Shown here in pieces: positions 34,349 through 42,536 of a stretch of 64,000 bases of DNA; positions within the stretch are counted from its first letter, which is position 1, and each line of letters starts with the position of its first letter. A model generated the notes under the pieces. It saw only the letters and a list, made by a program, of their open reading frames with translations. It was not told the DNA's origin and did not search any database. This DNA is from Bog-473 sp036491435 (lineage in GTDB: Bacteria; Actinomycetota; Acidimicrobiia; Acidimicrobiales; RAAP-2), in NCBI GenBank assembly GCA_036491435.1, contig DASXBZ010000198.1, positions 1-64,000 on the forward strand, in the 5' to 3' direction. The position numbers were made by a program, and so were the translations under genes.

Positions 34349-36808
34349 TCAGTCAACCCAGAGATTCTCGAAGACCGCCTTTACCTCGAGCAGCTTTTCG
34401 ATCTCATCTAACTCATACCCGACAGCGGCGAGGATCTCCCGCGTGTGCTGGCCACAAATGGGCGGAGGCCCCCAGATCTCGGGCTGGGTGTCGGAGAAGT
34501 CGGCTGTTCGCCCGAACTGCTCAAGTCGGCCCAACTTCGGATGATCATGTTGGACCCGCAACCCGAGACCAAGTGCCTCCGGATCATCGAGAAGTTCGAG
34601 GCCGAAGTTCGGATTCGGAATCTCGCAGGGGACCCCGCAGGCATCGAGTTCTCGGAAGAGGTCCTCCGACGACTGCTCGAGGAACAAGTCACCGATCAGC
34701 GTTTCCAACTCGACCCGGTGCCGCTCTCGCCAACGATGATCATGGAAACGCGGATCAGTGGTCCAGTGGCTCTGGTTCAAGCAGTGAGCCAACTTGTGCC
34801 ACTGTTCTTCGGTCACTGCGGCGAGGCAGATCCAGCCATCCGCCGTCTCGTACAGCCTGTAGAGCGGTCCCAGCGACAGCTGCATGGCGTCGAGCTGAGG
34901 ACGCGGGAGGGGAGTCCCGTCCTCTCGGATCGAGGCAATCGATCCGAGGAGGAGCCCGGCGTTGAGGATCGACGTGTCCACCGACTGGGCCTCACCGGTG
35001 CGGGCCCGGTGGTAGAGCGCTTGAATGACCCCGATCGCGGAGAGGAAGCCGTTTCCGGTATCGCCGAGCGAGGTCAGGCTCCAGAACGGCGTCCCGCCGA
35101 GCCGGGTACCGCCGTCCTCGTAGGTGACCCCGGCCAGTGAAAGCCCGGTCTGATCGTTCCCCGGTGAGTCGGACCTCGGTCCCTTTTCAAACCCTCTGGT
35201 GTGGCAATAGATGATGTCCGGATTGATTTCCCGCACCGACGCCTCGTCGAGGTGCAGCCTCCGAAGTGCATCGGGACGCATGTTGGAATGCACCACATCC
35301 GCCTGCGCAATCAGTCGATGGATGACGGCCTGGCCGTCCGCCGACTTGAGGTCGATGCCAACGCTCCGTTTGTTGCGGTTGCACCCGTAAGCGATGTGCA
35401 TGGCGTGCCACCACGGGTCGCGGTACCCGTTGACCTTGATGACATCCGCGCCCAGGTCGGCCAATACCTGTGTTCCGAATGGTCCGGCAACAGCGAAGCC
35501 GAGATCGAGAACCTTGACTCCTTCGAGCGGACCCTTGAGCGAGACGGATGTCGCGGGTTGGTCCGGTTGAGCCGCCGGTGAAGCGCCTGCACCGGCCTCG
35601 GCGCGGATCTCATCGTTGTGTTGCCCAACCGACGGCACGGGCCGTCGGACCTCTCCAGGCGTCTTGCTCATGTGATAGAGGATTCCGGCCTGACGTAACT
35701 TGCCGTGCTGAGGGTGGTCAACTTCGACGACGGCCGCCTCTGCCAAGAGGGCCCGATCGGAGAGAGCTTCTTCGGGCGTACGCACCGGCTGAAGCGGTAC
35801 GCCGGCACGGGCCGCCGCTTCAACCCACTCCCTGGAAGGGAATCGTGCCATGGCTGCAGCCATCGGCTCGAAGTAGTGGGCCAAGACGACGATGTTCTCG
35901 GGGTCTGGGGGCACCCGTTCCGGATCGTCAACCACCGTTGTCATCGACGGGTCCACCTCGAGCGTGTCTCCCTCGCTACTCGAAAGGACGAACCGAGGAT
36001 TAGGTACCCATTGCTCGGTCCATCGGCCGTCCGAGCACCGGAAGAAGCCTTTGTGTGCCCTCCGGTCGTAGATCCACGATCTGAAATGAGGCGCGTCGCT
36101 GTTGTCGGCCCTCATCCATTTCGATGCGGTGAGGCTGAGAGCCGATTGGAAAAGAGAGGTCTCGATGTGTTGCCCGCGGCCGGTCTTCATGCGCGCGAAG
36201 AGCGCGGCATTGATGGCCGTCGTTGCGATGAACGCCGACCCGAAACTCAGCCAAGGCGTATAGGTGAACAGCGGACCCGGACGCGGCGCCCCGGGGGGCA
36301 TGCCTTCGGGTATTTCCAGGTCCTCGAGGAACGGTCCCTCGCCTTGCATATGCCCGATCGCACCGGCCGGGTGGCCACGCTGCTCGTCGAGGATTCCGAG
36401 TCGCGCCGCGACGAGCGCGTCGTATCCGGGCCGATCCTGATGCTTGGAGTGATTCCCGTACGCGGTGAGGGAGCAGACGATGAGGCGCGGGTTGAGATCG
36501 AGCAGCGTGGCGGCGTCCGCACTCAGCTTGCTGGCGACACCAGGAGCCCAGCTCTCCAGGACGACGTCCGCGTGCCTGGCGAGGTCGTGGAACACTCCGC
36601 GGTCCTGGTCCTGAGTCAGGTCGAGTTCGAGGCTGCGCCGACCTCGGAGCCAGGTGTCATAACCCGGCGAACCGCGGAAGGGGTCTCCGCCGGGCGGTTC
36701 CACCTTGACGACGTCCGCTCCGTGGTCCGCCAGCAGCATCCCGGTGACCGGCCCGGCAATACCCCAGGAGGCGTCGAGCACCCTGATTCCGTCGATAGCT
36801 CCTGACAC
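34349..36808 (-). CDS. Double-domain CaiB/BaiF (family III) CoA-transferase
   Basis: A fusion of 819 residues with two family III CoA-transferase units: the first starts IDGIRVLDASWGIAGPV and the second near residue 430 starts LEGVKVLDLGFAVAGPF. Both keep an Asp in the nucleophile region (GYDALVAARLG; GNDQTGLSLAG), unlike the fusion at 15325-17640. Start: GTG 36808, seven bases after GGAGG; the frame is open to another GTG at 36835. A -10 TACTAT and a palindrome lie upstream at 36843-36858. It is divergent from the amidohydrolase at 36920 and probably co-regulated with it. Confidence 0.83.
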   Translation of the reverse strand: MSGAIDGIRVLDASWGIAGPVTGMLLADHGADVVKVEPPGGDPFRGSPGYDTWLRGRRSLELDLTQDQDRGVFHDLARHADVVLESWAPGVASKLSADAATLLDLNPRLIVCSLTAYGNHSKHQDRPGYDALVAARLGILDEQRGHPAGAIGHMQGEGPFLEDLEIPEGMPPGAPRPGPLFTYTPWLSFGSAFIATTAINAALFARMKTGRGQHIETSLFQSALSLTASKWMRADNSDAPHFRSWIYDRRAHKGFFRCSDGRWTEQWVPNPRFVLSSSEGDTLEVDPSMTTVVDDPERVPPDPENIVVLAHYFEPMAAAMARFPSREWVEAAARAGVPLQPVRTPEEALSDRALLAEAAVVEVDHPQHGKLRQAGILYHMSKTPGEVRRPVPSVGQHNDEIRAEAGAGASPAAQPDQPATSVSLKGPLEGVKVLDLGFAVAGPFGTQVLADLGADVIKVNGYRDPWWHAMHIAYGCNRNKRSVGIDLKSADGQAVIHRLIAQADVVHSNMRPDALRRLHLDEASVREINPDIIYCHTRGFEKGPRSDSPGNDQTGLSLAGVTYEDGGTRLGGTPFWSLTSLGDTGNGFLSAIGVIQALYHRARTGEAQSVDTSILNAGLLLGSIASIREDGTPLPRPQLDAMQLSLGPLYRLYETADGWICLAAVTEEQWHKLAHCLNQSHWTTDPRFHDHRWRERHRVELETLIGDLFLEQSSEDLFRELDACGVPCEIPNPNFGLELLDDPEALGLGLRVQHDHPKLGRLEQFGRTADFSDTQPEIWGPPPICGQHTREILAAVGYELDEIEKLLEVKAVFENLWVD

Positions 36809-36842
36809 CGCGACCCTCCGGGTTTGGTTGAGCACACTCCAT

Positions 36843-36858
36843 CATAGTAACTAGTATG
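36843..36858. promoter_or_regulatory. Palindrome shared with 40820, overlapping a -10 box
   Basis: CATAGTAACTAGTATG has matching four-base ends and lies between two divergent genes. On the minus strand it contains TACTAT (36844-36849) as -10, with CTTGAG (36866-36871) 16 bases upstream as -35. The same arrangement occurs at 40820-40848. A regulator bound here would cover the -10 element. Confidence 0.45.
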
Positions 36859-36919
36859 AAGCCTGCTCAAGCCGTGCTGAGGCGGGAACGCCACCACGAT
36901 TTGGCAGTTAGGGGAAGTC

Positions 36920-37978
36920 ATGGACCGTCGTCGCCTCATCTCCGCCGACTCACACGTCGCAATCAGCCTGGATGTCATCCGTGAACGGGTTCCAGCGAAG
37001 CTGCGGTCCGCGTTCGACGATGCGATTGCCCAACAAGCTCGCGAGGACGATGTCCACAGACAAGGGCGGAAGCTGTCTCTGGACGACTGGGACATGGAAG
37101 CATTCCGGGACCCGGGCTACCGCGATCCGGTGGCTCGCCTCGCTGCCATGGACCGCGACGGGGTTGATGCCGAAGTCATCTATTCGGAGGTCAGCGCATT
37201 TCGGGCATTCGGCCTGGTGCCCGGAGACTGGCGGCCGATCAGCAGGGCGTTCACGGATCACCTTGTCGAATTCGCTGCGCACGACCCGAGGAGGCTTGCG
37301 GTCTCATACCAAGTGCCGATCATCGACATCGAATACGCCGTCAAGGAGGTTGAACGGTTGGCCGGCCTCGGAGCGCGTTCCGTGCATCTGCCGAACTTCC
37401 CAAGTGAGGTCGGGCTTCCCGACTATCACGACGAGCGCTACGACCCGCTCTGGGGCGTACTCCAAGAGACCGGGATCTCCATCAGCCACCACCTCGGCAA
37501 CCGCCTCTGGCTGTACGACGTGTGGCGACGCGACCCAACGCCCCAACTGGCGATCTTCACCTCGTTGCCGTCGCTGGCTCTGTCCGAAGTCATTGCCTGG
37601 TGGATCTTGACCGGAACTCTGGAACGCTTCCCGTTTCTCAAGATCGTCCTGGTAGAGCCAAGCCTCTATTGGGTGCCCGGCTTCCTGGCGCAGTTGGACC
37701 GCAAGGCGGCCGGTCCATACGACTTGCCCGGGGTCAAGATGAAGCCCAGCGAGTACTTTCACCGCAACATGGCCCTCACGTTCATGGACGACGAGGTTGG
37801 CCTCCAGCTCCGACACCTGGTCGGCATCGAGAACATCCTGTGGTCGACCGATTTTCCCCACCCGGCGACGACGTGGCCGAATTCCCGGGCGATCGTCGAT
37901 CGCCAGTTTGCCGACATCCCCGACGACGAGCGGGAGCTGATCTGTGTGGGGAATGCGGAGCGCATCTACGGCTTGTAG
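36920..37978 (+). CDS. Amidohydro_2 metal-dependent hydrolase
   Basis: Amidohydro_2 protein of 352 residues. ATG 36920 follows GGGGAAG. It begins MDRRRLISADSHVAIS (D-x-H), has AMDRDGVDAEVIYSEVSAFR, a strand-5 His in SISHHLGNRL, Glu in LVEPSLYW and the last Asp in WSTDFPHPATTW. It is a close paralogue of 39660-40763: both have LISADSHV, YSEVSAFR and DFPHP. It belongs to a different subgroup than the EPP-type proteins at 2189, 13982 and 42537. The gene is divergent from the fused CoA-transferase and 14 bases upstream of the convergent thiolase-like gene. Confidence 0.82.
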   Translation: MDRRRLISADSHVAISLDVIRERVPAKLRSAFDDAIAQQAREDDVHRQGRKLSLDDWDMEAFRDPGYRDPVARLAAMDRDGVDAEVIYSEVSAFRAFGLVPGDWRPISRAFTDHLVEFAAHDPRRLAVSYQVPIIDIEYAVKEVERLAGLGARSVHLPNFPSEVGLPDYHDERYDPLWGVLQETGISISHHLGNRLWLYDVWRRDPTPQLAIFTSLPSLALSEVIAWWILTGTLERFPFLKIVLVEPSLYWVPGFLAQLDRKAAGPYDLPGVKMKPSEYFHRNMALTFMDDEVGLQLRHLVGIENILWSTDFPHPATTWPNSRAIVDRQFADIPDDERELICVGNAERIYGL

Positions 37979-37991
37979 TCAGCCCCAACTC

Positions 37992-39152
37992 TCAATCCCT
38001 GCGAAGGATGACTCCCGTGCGACTCGCGCTGACCAGCGCGGTGCGTGCACCCTCGACCTGATTGACCGACTTTCCACGCAATTGTCGAACGGCTTCCGTC
38101 GTCAGATTGAGTCCGTGGATGTAGCCCTCACCGATCAGGCCGCCGTTGGTGTTGCACGGGATACTGCCCTCTGGACCCAAATGGCCGTCCGCGACGAAGT
38201 CTTTCGCTTCGCCATATCCGCAGAGGCCAAGTCCTTCCAGTTGCATGAAAAGAATGGGCGTGAAGGCGTCGTAGATCATCGCCACGTCCAGGTCGTCTCG
38301 ACCAATTCCCGACCTGTCGAACAGCCGTGCGGCCAAGGAGCGAGAACTGTCCATCACCGAAAGATCGGGGCGGTAGTGGTTCGACGCGACCTCTTCCTCG
38401 AACACCGCCGCTGCGCCGGCGGCGGCGATCGTCACGGGTTGGGCAAACTCCCGTGCACGATCCGATCGGGTGATCACCAAGGCGACGGCGCCATCGGTCT
38501 CCTGGCAACAGTCGAACAGGCGAATGCAGGGTTCGGCGATCCATCGTGAGGACTGGTGGTCTTCGAGCGTGATCGGACGCCCGTAGAAATGGGCCTTCGG
38601 ATTTGTCGCTGCGTAGTCCCGCATCTGCACAACTGCTCGGCCAAAGTCGGCGCTCGTCGTCCCCGTATCGTGCATGTAGCGAGTCGAGTTGAGCGACATC
38701 CAGGAAGCCGGAGTAAGTACCCCAAATGGGCTGCACCACTGGGCTGCAGTGGTTCCGGCATGCGAGGAGGTTGGCCGACCGGTGACCCCGGCCCGACCGA
38801 AGCGAGCGCCTGAACGCGCTTTCACAGCGCGATAGCCGACCACGACATCGGCGAACCCGGCGACCACTGCAGCTGCTGCGTGCAACAGGACTCCTTGTGA
38901 GCCCCCACCGCCGTAGGGAACCCGGCTCGACCAGTGGATCTCCGGAGCGCCGATCGACCGAACCAGTTCGGTCTCCTCGACGGGGTCAATGGTGTAGCTG
39001 ACGAGTCCATCCACCTGCGAGCTCTCGATACCTGCATCGGCCAGCGCGGCGATGATCGCCTCAGACGCCAGCTGCGTCTCGCTGCGTCCGGCGTCTTTGG
39101 AGAATTCGGTTTCTCCGGCGCCGACGATCGATGCGCCCGTTCCCGGGCTCAC
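37992..39152 (-). CDS. Thiolase-fold lipid-transfer-type protein (Ltp2-like aldolase candidate)
   Basis: Thiolase-superfamily protein of 386 residues. It begins MSPGTGASIVGAGETEFSKD; the region expected to hold the Cys nucleophile reads YGGGGSQGVLLHAAAAVVAG, without it. It keeps MIYDAFTPILFMQLEGLGLC and a C-terminal CNTNGGLIGEGYIHG, in which His remains. With the overlapping DUF35 gene upstream (four bases), this forms a second aldolase-like pair in the window. The paralogue at 24408-25565 is quite diverged, so the pairs probably act on different substrates. Confidence 0.8.
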   Translation of the reverse strand: MSPGTGASIVGAGETEFSKDAGRSETQLASEAIIAALADAGIESSQVDGLVSYTIDPVEETELVRSIGAPEIHWSSRVPYGGGGSQGVLLHAAAAVVAGFADVVVGYRAVKARSGARFGRAGVTGRPTSSHAGTTAAQWCSPFGVLTPASWMSLNSTRYMHDTGTTSADFGRAVVQMRDYAATNPKAHFYGRPITLEDHQSSRWIAEPCIRLFDCCQETDGAVALVITRSDRAREFAQPVTIAAAGAAAVFEEEVASNHYRPDLSVMDSSRSLAARLFDRSGIGRDDLDVAMIYDAFTPILFMQLEGLGLCGYGEAKDFVADGHLGPEGSIPCNTNGGLIGEGYIHGLNLTTEAVRQLRGKSVNQVEGARTALVSASRTGVILRRD

Positions 39153-39547
39153 CCCGGATCCTTGGGTCGGAACACCGGCACTGCGAGGTCGTCGGCAGTC
39201 GGCTCGAACGCGACCTCGACACGAAGGCCGATGCGGATCTCGTGGGGCTCGATGTCAACAAGGTTGGACAGAATCCGGACACCTTCATCGAGCTCCACAA
39301 GGACGGCGGGAACTGGGTAGGAGAATGCTGGATGCCTGGGATGGTCGAGCAGCGCGTAGCTGTAGACGGAACCTGTGCCAGCTGCGTCAGTCCATCGCAG
39401 TTCAACGGAGTGACAGACAGGGCACATCGGTCGCGGCGGGTGGTGATAGGCCCCGCAGTTGGTGCATTGCTGGATAACCAGGCGGCCTTCGGCGGCGGCA
39501 CGCCAAAAGCCCTCGTTGTCGTCCGTTAGGACGGGAGCCGGTCGCAT
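39149..39547 (-). CDS. DUF35 OB-fold protein with zinc ribbon
   Basis: OB-fold protein of 132 residues: NEGFWRAAAEGRLVIQQC, zinc ribbon CTNC and CPVC, then GTGSVYSYALLDHP and the C-terminus VAFEPTADDLAVPVF. It is translated together with the thiolase-like gene, overlapping it by four bases, and is its likely subunit. DUF35 proteins bind acyl-CoA and can serve as an essential partner for thiolase-fold enzymes. Gene order is the reverse of the 24 kb pair (here DUF35 first). Confidence 0.84.
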   Translation of the reverse strand: MRPAPVLTDDNEGFWRAAAEGRLVIQQCTNCGAYHHPPRPMCPVCHSVELRWTDAAGTGSVYSYALLDHPRHPAFSYPVPAVLVELDEGVRILSNLVDIEPHEIRIGLRVEVAFEPTADDLAVPVFRPKDPG

Positions 39548-39659
39548 TCTCTTAGTTCTCCACCTCTGCGTGAATGAATGTCATCTGTTCGCTGGAGTCT
39601 TCGAGCGGTCGACGAGTAGCAGATTCCAGGCGAGCGCCGGTGTCTCACGACGTGTTCGG

Positions 39660-40763
39660 TCATATGCCCCAAACCCGGGCCGCATTGCCCGAAACAATCA
39701 TTTCCCGCTCGTCTGCCGGCAGTTCGCAAAACAGGTCCGCGACAGTTTGTACCGAATTCGGCCAGCACGTCACCGGATGAGGGAAGTCCGTCGACCACAT
39801 GATGTTGCGAGTGCCGAGAAGGTCACGGGCTCGTTCCAGGCCGTAGTGCTCATCGATGAAGGTCACGAAAACGTTTCGATGAAAGTACTCACTGGGAAGC
39901 ATTGTGATGTCAGGGAACTTGTACCCCTGCCGGGTCACCATGTCGTCCACCGTTTCGAGCCACCACGGCACCCAGCCGAGTCCAGGTTCCACGAAGACGA
40001 CCTTGAGGTGGGGGAAGCGTTCCAATACCCCGCCCATGATCCACATCCCCAGAGCCTCTGCGGTCAGCAGTGGCGTGACCGGAACCATCACGCCCTTGTT
40101 CGGGGTGGGATCCCGTTCGCCCAGCTCTTCGAGGGTCGTCTTCAGCCCGATGTGACAACAGATGGGGAGACCTGAGGACTCGATTGCCGAGAGCAGCGGC
40201 GCGTACCGTTCGTGGTAGTAGTCCGGAAGCCCAAGCTCGCTCGGGAACACGGGGAGCTGTAACGACTTGCCTCCGAGCGAGACCACTCGTTCGACCTCTG
40301 TCACCGCGACGTCAATGTCGTGGATCGGTATCTGGTAGGACACGATCAGTCGCCTCGGATCGGTCGACGCGAACTCGAGGAGGGTGTCGTTGAACGCCCG
40401 AACGGTCTCGGCGACGCCCTCGGTCACGCTGCTCAGGTAGCGGAAGGCACTGACCTCGCTGTAGAGGACTTCGACGTCGACCCCGTCGATGTCCATGTCC
40501 TTCAGGCGCTCCGTGGCGTCCCAATAGCCCGCACGGCCGAAAACACTGTTTGTGGCTGCGATCGGGCTGCTCTTCTTGGCGGTGGAGGCGCTACCGGTCG
40601 CACCCGCCCGATTGGCGGCGCCCGTGCCCCTCGACATACGTGCTTCGTAGCTCGACGCCGCCTTGTCGTAGCTGTCGTGCAGTCTTGGTGCCAGATGGTT
40701 CTTGACTTGGTCGTGCGCGATCTTGACGTGCGAGTCGGCTGAGATGAGCCTCTCTTTCACCAA
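39660..40763 (-). CDS. Amidohydro_2 metal-dependent hydrolase
   Basis: Amidohydro_2 protein of 367 residues. The start is TTG 40763 or GTG 40760, behind GAAAGG. Motifs: ERLISADSHVKIA, MDIDGVDVEVLYSEVSAFR, strand-5 His in ICCHIGLKT, Glu in FVEPGLGW, last Asp in WSTDFPHPVTCW. An insertion of Ser/Ala/Thr/Gly-rich sequence (about residues 45-65) is not found in the paralogue at 36920-37978. The upstream gap has a TTGCCC-16-TACTAT promoter and palindrome like that of the CoA-transferase gene at 34349-36808. Confidence 0.82.
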   Translation of the reverse strand: MVKERLISADSHVKIAHDQVKNHLAPRLHDSYDKAASSYEARMSRGTGAANRAGATGSASTAKKSSPIAATNSVFGRAGYWDATERLKDMDIDGVDVEVLYSEVSAFRYLSSVTEGVAETVRAFNDTLLEFASTDPRRLIVSYQIPIHDIDVAVTEVERVVSLGGKSLQLPVFPSELGLPDYYHERYAPLLSAIESSGLPICCHIGLKTTLEELGERDPTPNKGVMVPVTPLLTAEALGMWIMGGVLERFPHLKVVFVEPGLGWVPWWLETVDDMVTRQGYKFPDITMLPSEYFHRNVFVTFIDEHYGLERARDLLGTRNIMWSTDFPHPVTCWPNSVQTVADLFCELPADEREMIVSGNAARVWGI

Positions 40764-40819
40764 TACGACCTTTCGTTCTGGACTCTCCTAGAGGAGTTGC
40801 CGGCGCGCTGCTCCTTTAG

Positions 40820-40835
40820 CATAGTAGGAGCTATG
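40820..40835. promoter_or_regulatory. Palindrome shared with 36843, overlapping a -10 box
   Basis: CATAGTAGGAGCTATG has five-base perfect ends. On the minus strand TACTAT (40821-40826) is a -10 candidate with TTGCCC (40843-40848) 16 bases upstream. It lies in the divergent gap between the amidohydrolase and the Abhydrolase_10-like gene and resembles the site at 36843-36858 in 11 of 16 positions. Confidence 0.45.
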
Positions 40836-40971
40836 AGGGTTCGGGCAATCGCGTTGGGTCAATTGATTCGAGGCCAGGTGCTGGGTCCGCCAGCTCTCAG
40901 CTGCGGGACCGTCTTCGGCCCCGCTCCTGCATGATGGCGTGGATCTCGCCGGATGACTCGGGCCCACGTTC

Positions 40972-42279
40972 GTGAGCATGCCATCGCCGTCCTTAGACGG
41001 CCCATTTGTGCGCCACAACGCGCAGGGTCTTGATGAAGAGGGCTACGTCGAAGAAGAGTGGTTCATCAGGGGGCGAGCCGACGCTCTTGACCCGAACGGG
41101 CTGCTCCTTCAAGGTTCAGCGCCCTATGCAACCCGGTTCATCGTGCGACGGCCGGTCGACGGCAGTCGGTCGAGCGGTTCCGCCTTCTTCGACCCCTTGC
41201 ACATGATCCGCGAGATGCCAGCAAGCTGGGAGAGCGCGTCGTGGCTCATGAGACAGGGTCACGTCTGGGTTGGCGTGACTGTGCACAACGGCTCCTTCGG
41301 GGAGAAGTACGGCTATGTCGGCGGTCTCAACGCCGTGAAGTCCGACAATCCGAGCCACTATGAGACTCTCGACTTGCCGACCTTTCCCACTCAGCCCCCG
41401 CCTCGATCCTTCGCGGGTCCGGCTGGAACCGATTCCGTCGCCTTGCGGTGGAACATGGCAATGGCACATCCTCAGGGCCACCACATCGTTACCCAAGTTG
41501 CGAAGGTGCTTCGGAAATCACCGGTGTTTGCCGACCTGGGACTCCAGCGGATCTATGGCTGCGGTGTTTCGCAGACCGCCAATTTCTGGCGTTTGTTCCT
41601 GGACGGGGGGTGGCACGAACGGTCGCGTTTGGAGGACAGAACCCCATTGTTCGACGGTTATGTGCTGGTCGTGTCTGGTGCCCCGTCGGCGACTCCCGTC
41701 GACGCGGTGCTTGTGAACGTGTTGAGCGAAGCCGAGGCCGTTGGGACGATTGTCCACCCATGTGTTGCACCTCCCGACTGCGATTTCCCGCGCGTCCGTG
41801 GCATCGAACTGCCCGGTGCTCCACACACGATCGGCAGCCACGACGTTGGCCCTTCCGGCGAGGGTCACACCCATACCCTGGAACGCTACGACCTGGTCGT
41901 GCAGGCCGTACTGGCCGGACTGGATCGATGGGTGCGCGAGGGAGTGCCCATGCCTCATGCGCCCAAGATCGCGAGGGATCCTCGTCAAACCGACGGCATC
42001 GCCCGCGATCAATTCGGCAACGCGCTGGGTGGCGTGCGAGTGCCGTGGATCGAAGTACCGCGGGGCCGATACCTGCCGAGGTGCGCGTGCGGCCCAACCA
42101 GCGGAGAGTTCGTTCCTTTCGACAGCGAGCGAACGGATCTGCTGTACCGGGATCGAAAGGCGTATGAGCGCCGATGGCACCAAGCGGTGCAGCGACTCGT
42201 TGAAGATCGTTTTCTGCTGCCCGACGATGCGGACAAACTGCCGGTTCCGTCCCAGACTGTGCCTCTCTCACCCAGTTGA
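40972..42279 (+). CDS. Alpha/beta-hydrolase domain protein (Abhydrolase_10-like)
   Basis: Protein of 435 residues with features of the large alpha/beta-hydrolase domain family often annotated Abhydrolase_10: VWVGVTVHNGS, a helix before the elbow YGCGVSQTANFWRLFL with the likely nucleophile Ser, and the C-terminal GNALGGVRVPWIEVPRG. A His in HTHTLERYD is a candidate catalytic residue. It may be an esterase/lactonase or act on a thioester. GTG 40972 or ATG 40978 may be the start; no strong ribosome-binding site is visible. It is divergent from the amidohydrolase at 39660 and alone before a gap of 257 bases. Confidence 0.7.
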   Translation: MSMPSPSLDGPFVRHNAQGLDEEGYVEEEWFIRGRADALDPNGLLLQGSAPYATRFIVRRPVDGSRSSGSAFFDPLHMIREMPASWESASWLMRQGHVWVGVTVHNGSFGEKYGYVGGLNAVKSDNPSHYETLDLPTFPTQPPPRSFAGPAGTDSVALRWNMAMAHPQGHHIVTQVAKVLRKSPVFADLGLQRIYGCGVSQTANFWRLFLDGGWHERSRLEDRTPLFDGYVLVVSGAPSATPVDAVLVNVLSEAEAVGTIVHPCVAPPDCDFPRVRGIELPGAPHTIGSHDVGPSGEGHTHTLERYDLVVQAVLAGLDRWVREGVPMPHAPKIARDPRQTDGIARDQFGNALGGVRVPWIEVPRGRYLPRCACGPTSGEFVPFDSERTDLLYRDRKAYERRWHQAVQRLVEDRFLLPDDADKLPVPSQTVPLSPS

Positions 42280-42536
42280 GGAGGAGTGCCGGCTGATGTG
42301 ATGATGCCGTGAGGGTTGCGCCGTGTGAACGGACGGCTCCCTGTCCCTCCTCACTTCTCAGCAATGGCAAGTGACGGGACCCGAACGCTTGACGGATATT
42401 GCGTTCTCTGAAACAGTAGAACTGTGCTCTACCGCAGGAGCAGGAGGAATGCTTCAAATATGCGAGTAGGCAGCCGGCGGCGCCGAGACCAAGGCGGCCG
42501 GCAACTGCCAACTCGATCGCAGGAGGGACCTCGCCC
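42280..42536 (+). other. Intergenic gap with possible leader of the next gene
   Basis: Gap of 257 bases. GTGAGG and CCTCAC are partly complementary elements after the preceding gene. GTAGA and TCTAC (42416-42432) form five-base arms with a seven-base spacer. TTGACG at 42389 could be a -35 element, but no well-spaced -10 was found. No open frame is convincing. Confidence 0.3.

Noticed and set aside
34198..34965. Plus-strand frame of 255 codons after the TetR gene
   Set aside because: Arg/Pro/Ser-rich translation, no motif, and mostly antisense to the fused CoA-transferase.
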